NCBI GenBank assembly: GCA_002436065.1
Contig: DIXP01000044.1
Span: forward strand, 1 to 64,000
Reading direction: 5' to 3'
From: Chloroflexi bacterium UBA6077
GTDB taxonomy: Bacteria > Chloroflexota > UBA6077
Length of the DNA stretch: 64,000 nucleotides
Position 1 is the first letter of the stretch. Every line of letters begins with the position of its first letter. This document shows, piece by piece, positions 33,233-41,235 of the stretch. Made by a program: the position numbers and the translations under genes. The notes under the pieces are model-generated. The model was given only the letters and a program-made list of their open reading frames with translations, was not told where the DNA came from and ran no database searches.

Positions 33233-34780
33233 CTACTCCAACGGCAGCGCGAAGCTAAAGGTAGAGCCCTTGCCCACCTCGCTCTCCACCCAGATCCGCC
33301 CATCGTGGGCCTCGACGATCAGCCTCGTTATGTAGAGCCCCAGCCCCAACCCCTCGGTCTGCTGGCCAACCTTCGCTCGGTAGAAACGCTGGAACAGATG
33401 AGGCAGCTCTTCAGGAGGGATGCCCGGCCCCTGGTCGATCACGGAAACCAGCGCCATGTCCGGCAACCGCCCCACCCGCACAACCACCTGCTTGTCGGGA
33501 GGCGAGTACTTGAGAGCGTTGGTCAAGAGATTGACCAGGGCCCGCTCGATCCGATCGGGGTCCAGCGGCACCTCGGGCAGGGCTTCTGCGGCTTCCAGTC
33601 TGAGACGGGAGCGGTCCTCCAGGGTACCCACCCTGTCCAGCAGGTCCCGAATCAGCCCCAGCAGATCCGTCGGACGCTTCCGTATCTCCATGCGCCCCGT
33701 CTCCAGCCGGGCGGACTCCATCAACTCCTGGATCATGGTGTTCATCCGCTTGGCCCCCTTCACGATGGCCTGTGCACTTGCTGCCTCGCGCTGGTTTCCC
33801 TGAGCCTCCAGCGTCCGTTCCAGCCACCCAGCCTGGCCCATTATCGCCGTGAGGGGGGCTCGAAGGTCGTGAGAGACCAGGGATAGGTACTCCTCCCTGA
33901 AGCTCTCTGCCTCCTTCCATTCGGTAATGTCGCGGTCTACCCCCCTGTATCCCCGCAGCCTGCCCTCGGCATCGAAGAACGGCACCCCGCTGGTCTCCAG
34001 CACAACAGGGCGACCGTCCTTCGCCAGATTCGTGTTCACCAGCGACTTGATCGGCTGCCTTTGGGCTACGGTCTCGCCAAAGATTCGCGAGACACGCCTC
34101 GCCTCCTCCGGCGGCATCAGGTCAAAGGGCGTCTTGCCAAGGACCTCCTCTGGAGAATAGCCGAGTAGATCTCGAACCCTCGGGCTGACGTAGCTGTAGA
34201 CACCGTTTTCATCGGTCTCCCAGACCCAGTCGCTGGTAGTTTCCACGAGTGCACGGTACCTCTCCTCGCTGGCCCGAAGAGCCTCCTCTCCCCGCTTCAT
34301 CTCTGTTATGTCATGGATCAGCACCACCGCGTACTCCACCCGTCCACCTTCGATGAGCGGGTAGTAGTGGACGTCAACGTAGCGCATGCCGGCGACCGCG
34401 TAGGTAATCCAGCCCTCATACTGCACCGTTTCGCCGGCAAAGCAGCGCTCCAGGCTTGGCCGAATGAGGCTCTCGTACTCCTGCGGCAGGTGTATCTGGG
34501 CCACGGGATGACCCTCGATGCCTTCCCGTGACTTGCCGTGCATACGAGTGTAAGTGGGATTGACCATCCAGTAGACGAGGTCACGATCCACGACGGAGAT
34601 CAGGTCGGGCGAACTCTCCACCAGCCTGACAAAGACTCGCAGCCGCTCGGTGGCGATCCGCAGCTCCCGCGCGCGTCGCCGGCACTCAGCATCTTTGGCA
34701 ACCACCCTCGCAATCTGCCGGCGAAGCTGGACCAGCTCCGCCAACAGCCGTGACCTCTTCCTGTGCCGCGCTCTCTCCAT
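33233..34780 (-). CDS. Soluble PAS-PAS sensor histidine kinase
   Basis: A 515-residue kinase with no membrane helix. After a basic coiled N-terminus (about residues 1-45) come two PAS domains (about 50-170 and 175-300; VESSPDLISVVDRDLVYW and VETTSDWVWETDENGVYSYV), then HisKA with His in YLSLVSHDLRAPLTAIMG and a complete ATPase domain: N box NLLTNALKYSPP, G1 DQGPGIP, F box FQRFYRA and G2 GLGLGLYITR. ATG 34780 is chosen because GGAGGGAAT precedes it; the frame upstream encodes nothing typical. No response regulator adjoins. It is divergent from a solute-binding protein gene. Confidence 0.88.
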   Translation of the reverse strand: MERARHRKRSRLLAELVQLRRQIARVVAKDAECRRRARELRIATERLRVFVRLVESSPDLISVVDRDLVYWMVNPTYTRMHGKSREGIEGHPVAQIHLPQEYESLIRPSLERCFAGETVQYEGWITYAVAGMRYVDVHYYPLIEGGRVEYAVVLIHDITEMKRGEEALRASEERYRALVETTSDWVWETDENGVYSYVSPRVRDLLGYSPEEVLGKTPFDLMPPEEARRVSRIFGETVAQRQPIKSLVNTNLAKDGRPVVLETSGVPFFDAEGRLRGYRGVDRDITEWKEAESFREEYLSLVSHDLRAPLTAIMGQAGWLERTLEAQGNQREAASAQAIVKGAKRMNTMIQELMESARLETGRMEIRKRPTDLLGLIRDLLDRVGTLEDRSRLRLEAAEALPEVPLDPDRIERALVNLLTNALKYSPPDKQVVVRVGRLPDMALVSVIDQGPGIPPEELPHLFQRFYRAKVGQQTEGLGLGLYITRLIVEAHDGRIWVESEVGKGSTFSFALPLE

Positions 34781-34993
34781 ATTCCCTCCGGCAGGGGCGG
34801 GGCCAACGAACGGCGGGCACGAGGCCCAAGGGAACTGTATCTCCATCACTAACCATGCCAACGGCACAGGGTAGCGCAGAACCGGGGCCAGGAAAACGGC
34901 TCAATTGACGCCTCGCTGGCCATCCGCTACGATCCCCATGTTCGAGATTGAGAGAGGTGCCCTGCCCTGTTTGCCCTGAAACTCGGTTCGGCC

Positions 34994-36049
34994 GTGGTCT
35001 TGCTAGCGTACATCACCGGGCTCGTCATGAGCTGCGCGGGCCCCGCCGTGCCCCCATCGGGCGCATCAGCCTCCGCACCCCCTGCGGCCTTGTCCACGCC
35101 CGCCCCAGCCGGGAAGCTGGTGGTCTACTCCGCCCTGAACGAGGCCACCAACATCGCCTTCGAGCGAGCCTTCAACAAAGCCCATCCGGCCGTCCAGGTT
35201 GAGTTCTATACCCTCGCGGCCTCCGGAGACCTCCAGGCACGGATCCAAGCCGAGAGGGCCGCCCCCAAGGCCGACGTCTTCCTGGGTGGCTCCAGCGAAT
35301 TCCACGAACCGCTGGCCTGGGAGGGCCTCCTGGAGAGCTACCTATCCCCGGGTGCGGCCCCCATCACCTCCAGCTTCAAAGACCCCCAGGGCCGGTGGAC
35401 CGGCTGGTACCTTGGGATCTTTGGGTTGATGGTCAACAGGGAGCGCTGGTCGCAGGAGCGATCCGGCAAGAGTGTACCGGCCTCCTGGGATGACCTGCTG
35501 GACCCTGCGCTGGAGCGCGAGGTGGCCATGCCCGACCCGTCCAAGACGGGCGGAGGGTACATCTTCCTCGCCAGCCAGCTCTTCCGTTTCAAGCGGGACG
35601 AGGCCGCGGCGCTGAGCTACATGAAGCGGTTGCACACCCAGGTGGGTCAGTACACCGACATCTCGCCCAAGACGATCGACCTGGTCGGGCAGGGGAAATT
35701 CCTGCTGGGGCTGAACTGGGGCCACGACATCCTGACGGCCGCCAGGGCGGGAAGCCCTGTGGAGTTCGTTGTGCCGCCGGAAACCGCCTGCGAGGTCGGG
35801 GCTGTCAGCATCGTCAAAGGTGGCCCAAACCCCATTGCGGCCAGGGCCTTCGTGGACTGGGTGCTATCTAGAGAGGCGGCCGTGATCAACGCCACGCAAT
35901 CAAACCGGCTCTCGGTGCTCAAGGATGTAGCGCCAGTGGCTGGAGCGCCCACCCTGGAGAAGGTGAGGCTGGTGGAGTACGACCGCGCCTGGGCCACGGA
36001 CATCAAGGACCGCTTGGTGAGGCTGTGGCAGATGGAAGTGGGGCGCTAG
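34994..36049 (+). CDS. Periplasmic-binding lipoprotein, Fe3+/AfuA type, orphan
   Basis: A 351-residue type II solute-binding protein of the FbpA/AfuA/PotD group: KLVVYSALNEATNIAFERAFNKAHP, DVFLGGSSEFHEPLAWEGLLE, SWDDLLDPALEREVAMPDPSKTGGG. A lipobox-like VMSC lies at about residue 14 from the GTG at 34994. That start leaves a signal peptide with no basic residue; an in-frame CTG at 34976 would give MKLGSAVVLLAYITG ahead of VMSC, a better lipoprotein signal. No permease or ATPase gene is near. It faces a PAS histidine kinase and may report ligand to it or to another kinase. Confidence 0.78.
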   Translation: MVLLAYITGLVMSCAGPAVPPSGASASAPPAALSTPAPAGKLVVYSALNEATNIAFERAFNKAHPAVQVEFYTLAASGDLQARIQAERAAPKADVFLGGSSEFHEPLAWEGLLESYLSPGAAPITSSFKDPQGRWTGWYLGIFGLMVNRERWSQERSGKSVPASWDDLLDPALEREVAMPDPSKTGGGYIFLASQLFRFKRDEAAALSYMKRLHTQVGQYTDISPKTIDLVGQGKFLLGLNWGHDILTAARAGSPVEFVVPPETACEVGAVSIVKGGPNPIAARAFVDWVLSREAAVINATQSNRLSVLKDVAPVAGAPTLEKVRLVEYDRAWATDIKDRLVRLWQMEVGR

Positions 36050-36050
36050 C

Positions 36051-36563
36051 CTACAGGAACCTCTCGAACCGCTCCCTCTTGGCCTTGCAGACGGGGCACA
36101 CCTCAGGGGGATTGTCGCGGGCGCAGAGATAGCCGCAGACCCGGCAGCGCCAGACTGGGTAGGGCAGAGATGCGAAGCTGGCCGCCGCACTCTGAGGCGC
36201 CTCGGTCGCCTTCTGCCGCTCCTCCAGAGGGGGCCGGCGCTCGGGGATGGGCTCAGCCTCCTTCTCCCCCTCCAGCACCGCTCTGGACACATAGAGGGCG
36301 CAGTAGCAGGCATCGTAGTCGTGCAGGTCGGGATCGCGATAATCGCAGGGGCAGATGATGTCCAGATCCTGGGCCTTCACGCCGGACCCCAAACGGCAGG
36401 GGCAGGAGGGGTAGCCGTAGCGGCGATCGTTGACGATCAGCCCCTTCACCAGCTCCTTCGTGAACTCCACGTCCGGGTGGAGATGGTAGCCACCGGACTC
36501 CGCCTCCCTCTTCAGCTTCTGGTAGAGGGCTTCGACCAGTTCGGGAGTCGGCTCTTCGCTCAT
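36051..36563 (-). CDS. Ferredoxin-thioredoxin reductase catalytic domain fused to rubredoxin-like domain
   Basis: A 170-residue protein. Residues about 1-105 match the catalytic beta chain of ferredoxin:thioredoxin reductase, with the Cys motifs SCPCRLG, ICPCDYRD and ACYCALY that hold the [4Fe-4S] cluster and redox disulfide (spacing 14 and 12 rather than the plant 16 and 8, as in anaerobe versions). A linker leads to a rubredoxin-like zinc/iron domain WRCRVCGYL...EVCPVCKAKRERF at the C-terminus. It would reduce a thioredoxin or glutaredoxin disulfide with electrons from ferredoxin. Start overlaps the glutaredoxin stop by four bases. Confidence 0.88.
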   Translation of the reverse strand: MSEEPTPELVEALYQKLKREAESGGYHLHPDVEFTKELVKGLIVNDRRYGYPSCPCRLGSGVKAQDLDIICPCDYRDPDLHDYDACYCALYVSRAVLEGEKEAEPIPERRPPLEERQKATEAPQSAAASFASLPYPVWRCRVCGYLCARDNPPEVCPVCKAKRERFERFL

Positions 36564-36847
36564 CGCCCCAGCGCCTCCCTGATCTCCTCCGGCTGGTAAC
36601 CAACGATGCATCGCTCGCCCTTGATCACCAGGGTGGGGAAGGTTCGAGCCGGGTTCCAGCGAGCCACCTCCCTCTGAACACCTTCGACCTCCCCAGCCGG
36701 CACCAGGTCCACGTCCACGTAGCGATACTGCACCCCCAACTCCTTCAGGAGCGCCTTGGTCTTCCTGCACCACCCGCAGGTGCTTAGAGCGTAGAGAAGA
36801 ACGTCACCACGGTCCTCGCCGCCAACCTGCTCCGTCCTCATACGCAC
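36560..36847 (-). CDS. Glutaredoxin family protein
   Basis: A 95-residue glutaredoxin-like protein with redox pair STCGWCRKTK at about residues 22-31 and the cis-Pro in RTFPTLVIKGE. It is translationally coupled (ATGA) to the ferredoxin-thioredoxin reductase fusion and is therefore the probable substrate of that reductase. ATG 36847; the first 14 residues are charged and atypical, so a downstream start is possible. Confidence 0.88.
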   Translation of the reverse strand: MRMRTEQVGGEDRGDVLLYALSTCGWCRKTKALLKELGVQYRYVDVDLVPAGEVEGVQREVARWNPARTFPTLVIKGERCIVGYQPEEIREALGR

Positions 36848-37011
36848 GTACCCCCTTCCGAACCCGCTTCCAGCGCCTCACCTGCAGGTCCACAGTTACG
36901 GCCATCTTACCAGAGCGCTCACAAACCCCACAACTCGCTATACTGGCCTAGCACACGCTCACCCCGGGGTACCGCCAGGGAGAGCGGTGCTAGCCCAATG
37001 GAGGTGTTGCC

Positions 37012-37416
37012 GTGATTACACTTGAGCTACAGACCAACGCCCGGCAGGAGATGCTACGCATAACCCGGCTCATCGCCAGGACGGTGCAGGAGGCCGGGTG
37101 GCATAACGGCGTCCTCACCCTGTTCGTGCCCCACACTACGGCTGCCGTGAGCATCAACGAGAACGCCGACCCCGACGTGATGACGGACCTGCTGTACGCC
37201 CTGGAGCGTCAGGTCCCCACCCGCGACCCCAACTACCGCCACGGTGAGGGCAACTCCGCGGCCCACGTCAAGGCAACCCTCGTCGGCCTCTCCCAGGCCG
37301 TGATCGTGCGGGACGGCAACCTGGCCCTGGGAACCTGGCAGGACCTGCTCTTCTGCGAGTTCGACGGTCCCCGCCGCAGGCAACTCTACCTGGAGTTCAC
37401 GCCCAGCACTCAATAA
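37012..37416 (+). CDS. YjbQ family protein (UPF0047)
   Basis: A 134-residue member of the YjbQ family. Conserved segments are VPHTTAAVSINENADPDV, RHGEGNSAAHVKATLVG and LALGTWQDLLFCEFDGPRRR, with the His residues of the presumed metal site. E. coli YjbQ has weak thiamine-phosphate synthase activity, but the cellular role is not settled. Start is GTG with GGAGG upstream. Short upstream region contains a TATACT hexamer near 36939 without clear -35. Confidence 0.85.
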   Translation: MITLELQTNARQEMLRITRLIARTVQEAGWHNGVLTLFVPHTTAAVSINENADPDVMTDLLYALERQVPTRDPNYRHGEGNSAAHVKATLVGLSQAVIVRDGNLALGTWQDLLFCEFDGPRRRQLYLEFTPSTQ

Positions 37417-37421
37417 CGAAC

Positions 37422-37622
37422 TCAGGCCACTCTCTCGAACTCAATCCTGTCTGTATCCGTGACTCGTCGAGAGGCATCCAGCACCTCTAGCGAGACCAGA
37501 TCACCCTGGTCATCGTAGTCCAGTATTACTCCAGGTTTGTCCTCGTCGCTCTCAACGATGGGGACATCATCCTTGAAAACCACAGTCAGGGTATCCGTAC
37601 GAGGATCGTAGCTGACCTTCAC
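37422..37622 (-). CDS. DUF2283 small protein
   Basis: A 66-residue protein of the DUF2283 type: VKVSYDPRTDTLTVVFKDDVPIVESDEDKPGVILDYDDQGDLVSLEVLDAS in outline. These small proteins are often near toxin-antitoxin or restriction genes but their role is unknown. GTG at 37622 is chosen because GGAGGG lies six bases upstream and the family begins with this strand; an ATG 48 bases earlier would add an atypical tail. It converges with yjbQ, six bases apart. Confidence 0.75.
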   Translation of the reverse strand: MKVSYDPRTDTLTVVFKDDVPIVESDEDKPGVILDYDDQGDLVSLEVLDASRRVTDTDRIEFERVA

Positions 37623-37719
37623 TGCTCTTCCCTCCAGCAGATCCCAGTCTACGGTAAGCATACAGCACACCCGAAGAGTTGGCGAGACGGAGGCCGCGAT
37701 CCACGCGGCCTCCCTCCCC

Positions 37720-38478
37720 CTACTCGCCTGCCTCCAGCCTGTCGCAGTAGGCGTGCATCGCCGCCCTCATGAAGCGAGCGAGACCAGGCTTGATCCTATC
37801 ATAGAAGGCCGTGAACCGGCTGTCATCCACGTACAGATCCCCAAGCCCCCGGAAGACCTCGACCGCGCAGGCATAGTACCGATCGTTGATCAGCTTGTGC
37901 CACCGCTCCACGAGCGCCTGCACCTCCGGATCCAGTGGATCCCGATCTATCCGAGCCGCCAACCCCTCATTGATCTCTCTACTCTCGGCCTGGATCGCCG
38001 CCCAGTCCTCCTTGCTGTACTTCGAGACGCGGCGGTACGACTCGTCCACATTCTCGCTGCCCCACCTCCGCCGGGCCTCCTCCCTATACTCCTCCATCTT
38101 CGACTCGTCGAACCCCTCGAACATCGCCTCTTCGTCCATCGGTTCTCTCCTTCCCATAGCCTCGATCGTCTCGTCCACCGACCGGATTAGCCGCTCCAAC
38201 CGCCGGCACTTCTCCTCCAGCAACCGCCGGTGGGATACCAACGCCTCCCTCCGGTTGAAGCCCGGACTGTCCAGGATCGATCTGATCTCCTGGAGACCGA
38301 AGCCCAACTCCCGGAAGAACATGATCTGCTGCAGCCGCTCCAGGTCGCCCTCCACATACAGTCGGTACCCTGCAGCACTCACCGAGGCCGGCTTCAGCAG
38401 CCCGATCTGGTCGTAGTGATGCAGAGTGCGCACGCTGACCCCTGCCACATCCGCCACCGCCTTCACCGTGTAGGCCAT
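37720..38478 (-). CDS. MerR family regulator with TipAS ligand domain
   Basis: A 252-residue regulator. Residues 1-70 are the MerR winged helix (YTVKAVADVAGVSVRTLHHYDQIGLLKPA...GYRLY), followed by a dimerisation helix and a C-terminal TipAS antibiotic-recognition domain (about 130-250; SREINEGLAARI, LINDRYYACAVEVFRGLGDLY, PGLARFMRAAMHAYC). TipA proteins bind thiopeptide antibiotics or other drugs and activate by unwinding an overlong spacer. ATG 38478 has GGGAGGTGAGGG before it. No drug exporter is adjacent; the only clear target is its own promoter. Confidence 0.9.
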   Translation of the reverse strand: MAYTVKAVADVAGVSVRTLHHYDQIGLLKPASVSAAGYRLYVEGDLERLQQIMFFRELGFGLQEIRSILDSPGFNRREALVSHRRLLEEKCRRLERLIRSVDETIEAMGRREPMDEEAMFEGFDESKMEEYREEARRRWGSENVDESYRRVSKYSKEDWAAIQAESREINEGLAARIDRDPLDPEVQALVERWHKLINDRYYACAVEVFRGLGDLYVDDSRFTAFYDRIKPGLARFMRAAMHAYCDRLEAGE

Positions 38479-38496
38479 TCCCTCACCTCCCGCCAC

Positions 38497-38527
38497 ACCT
38501 TAAACCATAACGTTACGTGAGGGTCAA
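38497..38527 (-). promoter_or_regulatory. MerR-type promoter with 19-bp spacer
   Basis: On the minus strand TTGACC (38522-38527), 19-base spacer, TAAGGT (38497-38502). The spacer holds the palindrome TAACGTTA with outer ACC/GGT. The overlong spacer is the hallmark of MerR activation; the regulator gene starts 18 bases further on. Confidence 0.75.
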
Positions 38528-38695
38528 GCCCCTCCCACGCGGACCATTAGTCGGCAAATCCGGTGCTCAAACGCAACATCACTTGCTGGATTCTGCAAGA
38601 TAGAGGATGATGCTAGCTGTTTATCTGTTTCTATGCGAGCACTAACTACGATTGTAGCCCTTAGCATGTAGCTCTATAGATATCACCAGCAGCGA

Positions 38696-41140
38696 TTGGA
38701 TTTGACAGTGAGGACCGGCGGACGCGGACAACCCAGCAATCGGCTCAGATGGATCATCGGCGTCGCCCTTGGCCTGGCGGCGCTCCATGTCATCCTCGCC
38801 CTCCTCTGGGGTCGCGGGGATTTCGTGGCCGTCCTAACCTGGTACGTTCCGATGATTCACAGCTTCCTCGCGCTGGCGGCCGCTAGCATCGCCTTCATCG
38901 CCTTCGGCCGGTATCAGGTGCTGCGCGAGCCGGCCCCCTACTGGATAGGCATGGCCTTCGTCTCATACTCCATCCTGGCTCTGTTCTACGTCCTGTCCTG
39001 GCCGGGTCTACTGCCCGACGAGCGGGGCCTCATTACCCAACTCTCCAACACCGCGGCCTGGATATTTGACGTCAATCACATCGTCCTCGCCATCCTGCTC
39101 CTGTTGGCGGTCCTGGTTCCTTGGCCTAGAGCCGGTGCACCCGGCGAGCATTGGTGGGCTTGGCTGGTACTCGCGAATTCGCTGGCCACCGCTCTGTTCG
39201 GCTCACTATCGGTAGCCTTCGAGCAATACATTCCCACCCTCGTCGTTGATTCCGTCTTTACCCCTTTCCAGGTCGCCGCCCAATCCGTCATGTTGTTGGC
39301 GTTTTCGGCGGGCGTCCTGCTCTCGACCCGCCGCTACAGCGAGACCGGCGACCCTCTTCTCGGCTACCTGGCCATCACCCAGTTGGCACTCGCCTTTTCC
39401 GCACTCACCGCCATCATCGGCGAAGCGCGCTACGACACATGGTGGTACTGGCGACGTCTACTTCTGGTCGCTGGCTTCTCTACGATGCTGTTCGGTCTCC
39501 TCTCTGAGTACGTGGGGCTGTACCGCCGGGAGCGGGAGAAGACCATCCAGTTGGAGACGCTGCTACGGGTGACCGACCCCGCCCTAGCCCAACATGGGCT
39601 GGAGATGCTGCTCCAGGCTCTCCTGGAGCAGATGGTCACGATCATGGGCGCACACGCGGGGGTCATCCTGTTGCTCGACCCGGAGCAGCATGAGCTGGTG
39701 CTCAGGAAGCAGCTGGGAGTTGCCGAGGAGCAGGCGCTCGGCTTCCGAGTGAGGGTAGGGGAGAACTTCGCGGGGCGTGTGTTCGAGCAGAGCACAGTCA
39801 TGTGGGTGCGGGATGCTATGGCCGACCCGACTGTATGGAGTCCATACATCAGGGAGAGCCACATCAGGGGGCTGATTGGCGCCCCCATGCGCATCGAGGG
39901 GGAGTGCATCGGTGTGATGCACCTGGACTTCCTGGTCCCCAGAGAGTTCACTCCGGAGGAGGAGCGGCTGCTGGAGGTGGCGGCGGAACGAGCCGCGGTG
40001 GCCATCCGACAGGAGCGGCTCCTAGAGGATGCGCAGGAGGAGCGAAACCGCCTGGCGGTCCTCATCGACACCGCCCCCATAGGGATCGGCTTCTACCTGG
40101 CACCAGACGGTCGCCTGGAGATTATCAACAAGGCCGCTACAGACATGCTGGGTAGCCTGCCAAGACGTGGAACCAGCGTCGCGAAGCAGGCCGCCTTCTA
40201 CGGTGTCTCCCGGCCCGATGGCAAGCCCTTCCCAGTCGAGGATCTGCCGCTCAGTCGCTCTTTGCGGGGCGAGTCCCAGACTGGTGTGGAGATGCTAATC
40301 CACCAACCCTCGGGCCGGCAGCTGTACCTCCTGGTCAACTCATCCCCGCTCCAAGACGCTGACGCTCGGATCACCGGAGCCGTCCTCTCATTCCAGGACA
40401 TCACCCCCATCAAGGAGCAGGAATTGCTCAGAGATCAGTTCCTCTCCACAGCTGCCCATGAGCTGAAGACCCCCGTCACTACCATCAAGGGCTACGCTCA
40501 GATGCTTCGCGCTTGGGAGACCCCCGCACCAGGCTCACGGGGGGCTAAGGCCATCGACGTGATCAACACCCAAGCCAACCGGATCAACCAGCGCGTCCAG
40601 GAGATGCTGGAGGCCGTCCGCTTCCGCACTGCCCCTCCAGAACTGCACAAGTTCCACTTCGACCTCGGCAACCTCGCCTCAGAAGTGGTGCGTCAGGTGC
40701 AGGACACAACAGAAATCCACCGCCTCCTGCTCAAGCAGGATAGGCCTGCACCGGTGGAGGCGGACCGCGAGCGGATCGAGGAGGTGCTGGTGAGCCTCAT
40801 CGACAACGCGATCAAGTACTCCCCCTCCGGCGGCGACATCGCCCTCCGCGTCTGGGCGGATGATGCCAACGCCTTCCTCTCCGTCACGGACCACGGCGTC
40901 GGCATCTCCAAGGATAGACAACCTCACATCTTCGAGCCCTTCTACGAGGCCGTGCCCCCCGGCGTCCCCGGCTACCGCGGCGTCGTGCCCCTCAGCCTCT
41001 ACCTCAGCAAGCTCAACGTCGAGCGTCACGGCGGGAGGATCTGGTTCGAGAGCGAACATGGTAAGGGCTCAACCTTCTACCTCAGCCTGCCGCTATCCAA
41101 GCAAGAGTCCTCTACTGCTCCGTCGCCCACCCCACGATAG
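38696..41140 (+). CDS. Membrane GAF-PAS histidine kinase
   Basis: An 814-residue kinase. Residues 1-270 hold about eight membrane helices of MASE/7TM type, then a GAF domain (about 290-440; HAGVILLLDPEQHELVLRKQLG), a PAS domain (about 455-570), HisKA with His in TAAHELKTPVTTIKGY and an ATPase domain (LVSLIDNAIKYSPSGG, DHGVGIS, GSTFYLSLPL). The G2 box is degenerate (VVPLSLYLSKL in place of GLGLGLYI), which may lower kinase activity. The start is uncertain: TTG 38696 has no strong ribosome site. No response regulator adjoins. Confidence 0.83.
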   Translation: MDLTVRTGGRGQPSNRLRWIIGVALGLAALHVILALLWGRGDFVAVLTWYVPMIHSFLALAAASIAFIAFGRYQVLREPAPYWIGMAFVSYSILALFYVLSWPGLLPDERGLITQLSNTAAWIFDVNHIVLAILLLLAVLVPWPRAGAPGEHWWAWLVLANSLATALFGSLSVAFEQYIPTLVVDSVFTPFQVAAQSVMLLAFSAGVLLSTRRYSETGDPLLGYLAITQLALAFSALTAIIGEARYDTWWYWRRLLLVAGFSTMLFGLLSEYVGLYRREREKTIQLETLLRVTDPALAQHGLEMLLQALLEQMVTIMGAHAGVILLLDPEQHELVLRKQLGVAEEQALGFRVRVGENFAGRVFEQSTVMWVRDAMADPTVWSPYIRESHIRGLIGAPMRIEGECIGVMHLDFLVPREFTPEEERLLEVAAERAAVAIRQERLLEDAQEERNRLAVLIDTAPIGIGFYLAPDGRLEIINKAATDMLGSLPRRGTSVAKQAAFYGVSRPDGKPFPVEDLPLSRSLRGESQTGVEMLIHQPSGRQLYLLVNSSPLQDADARITGAVLSFQDITPIKEQELLRDQFLSTAAHELKTPVTTIKGYAQMLRAWETPAPGSRGAKAIDVINTQANRINQRVQEMLEAVRFRTAPPELHKFHFDLGNLASEVVRQVQDTTEIHRLLLKQDRPAPVEADRERIEEVLVSLIDNAIKYSPSGGDIALRVWADDANAFLSVTDHGVGISKDRQPHIFEPFYEAVPPGVPGYRGVVPLSLYLSKLNVERHGGRIWFESEHGKGSTFYLSLPLSKQESSTAPSPTPR

Positions 41141-41235
41141 CTGCCATCCCGGCTCACCCGTGGCATCGCAGGTTACGCCAACAACCGCGCTTGTGCTATG
41201 ATCGACTCCCACTCAATGCGTGCGAGGAGAGCACC

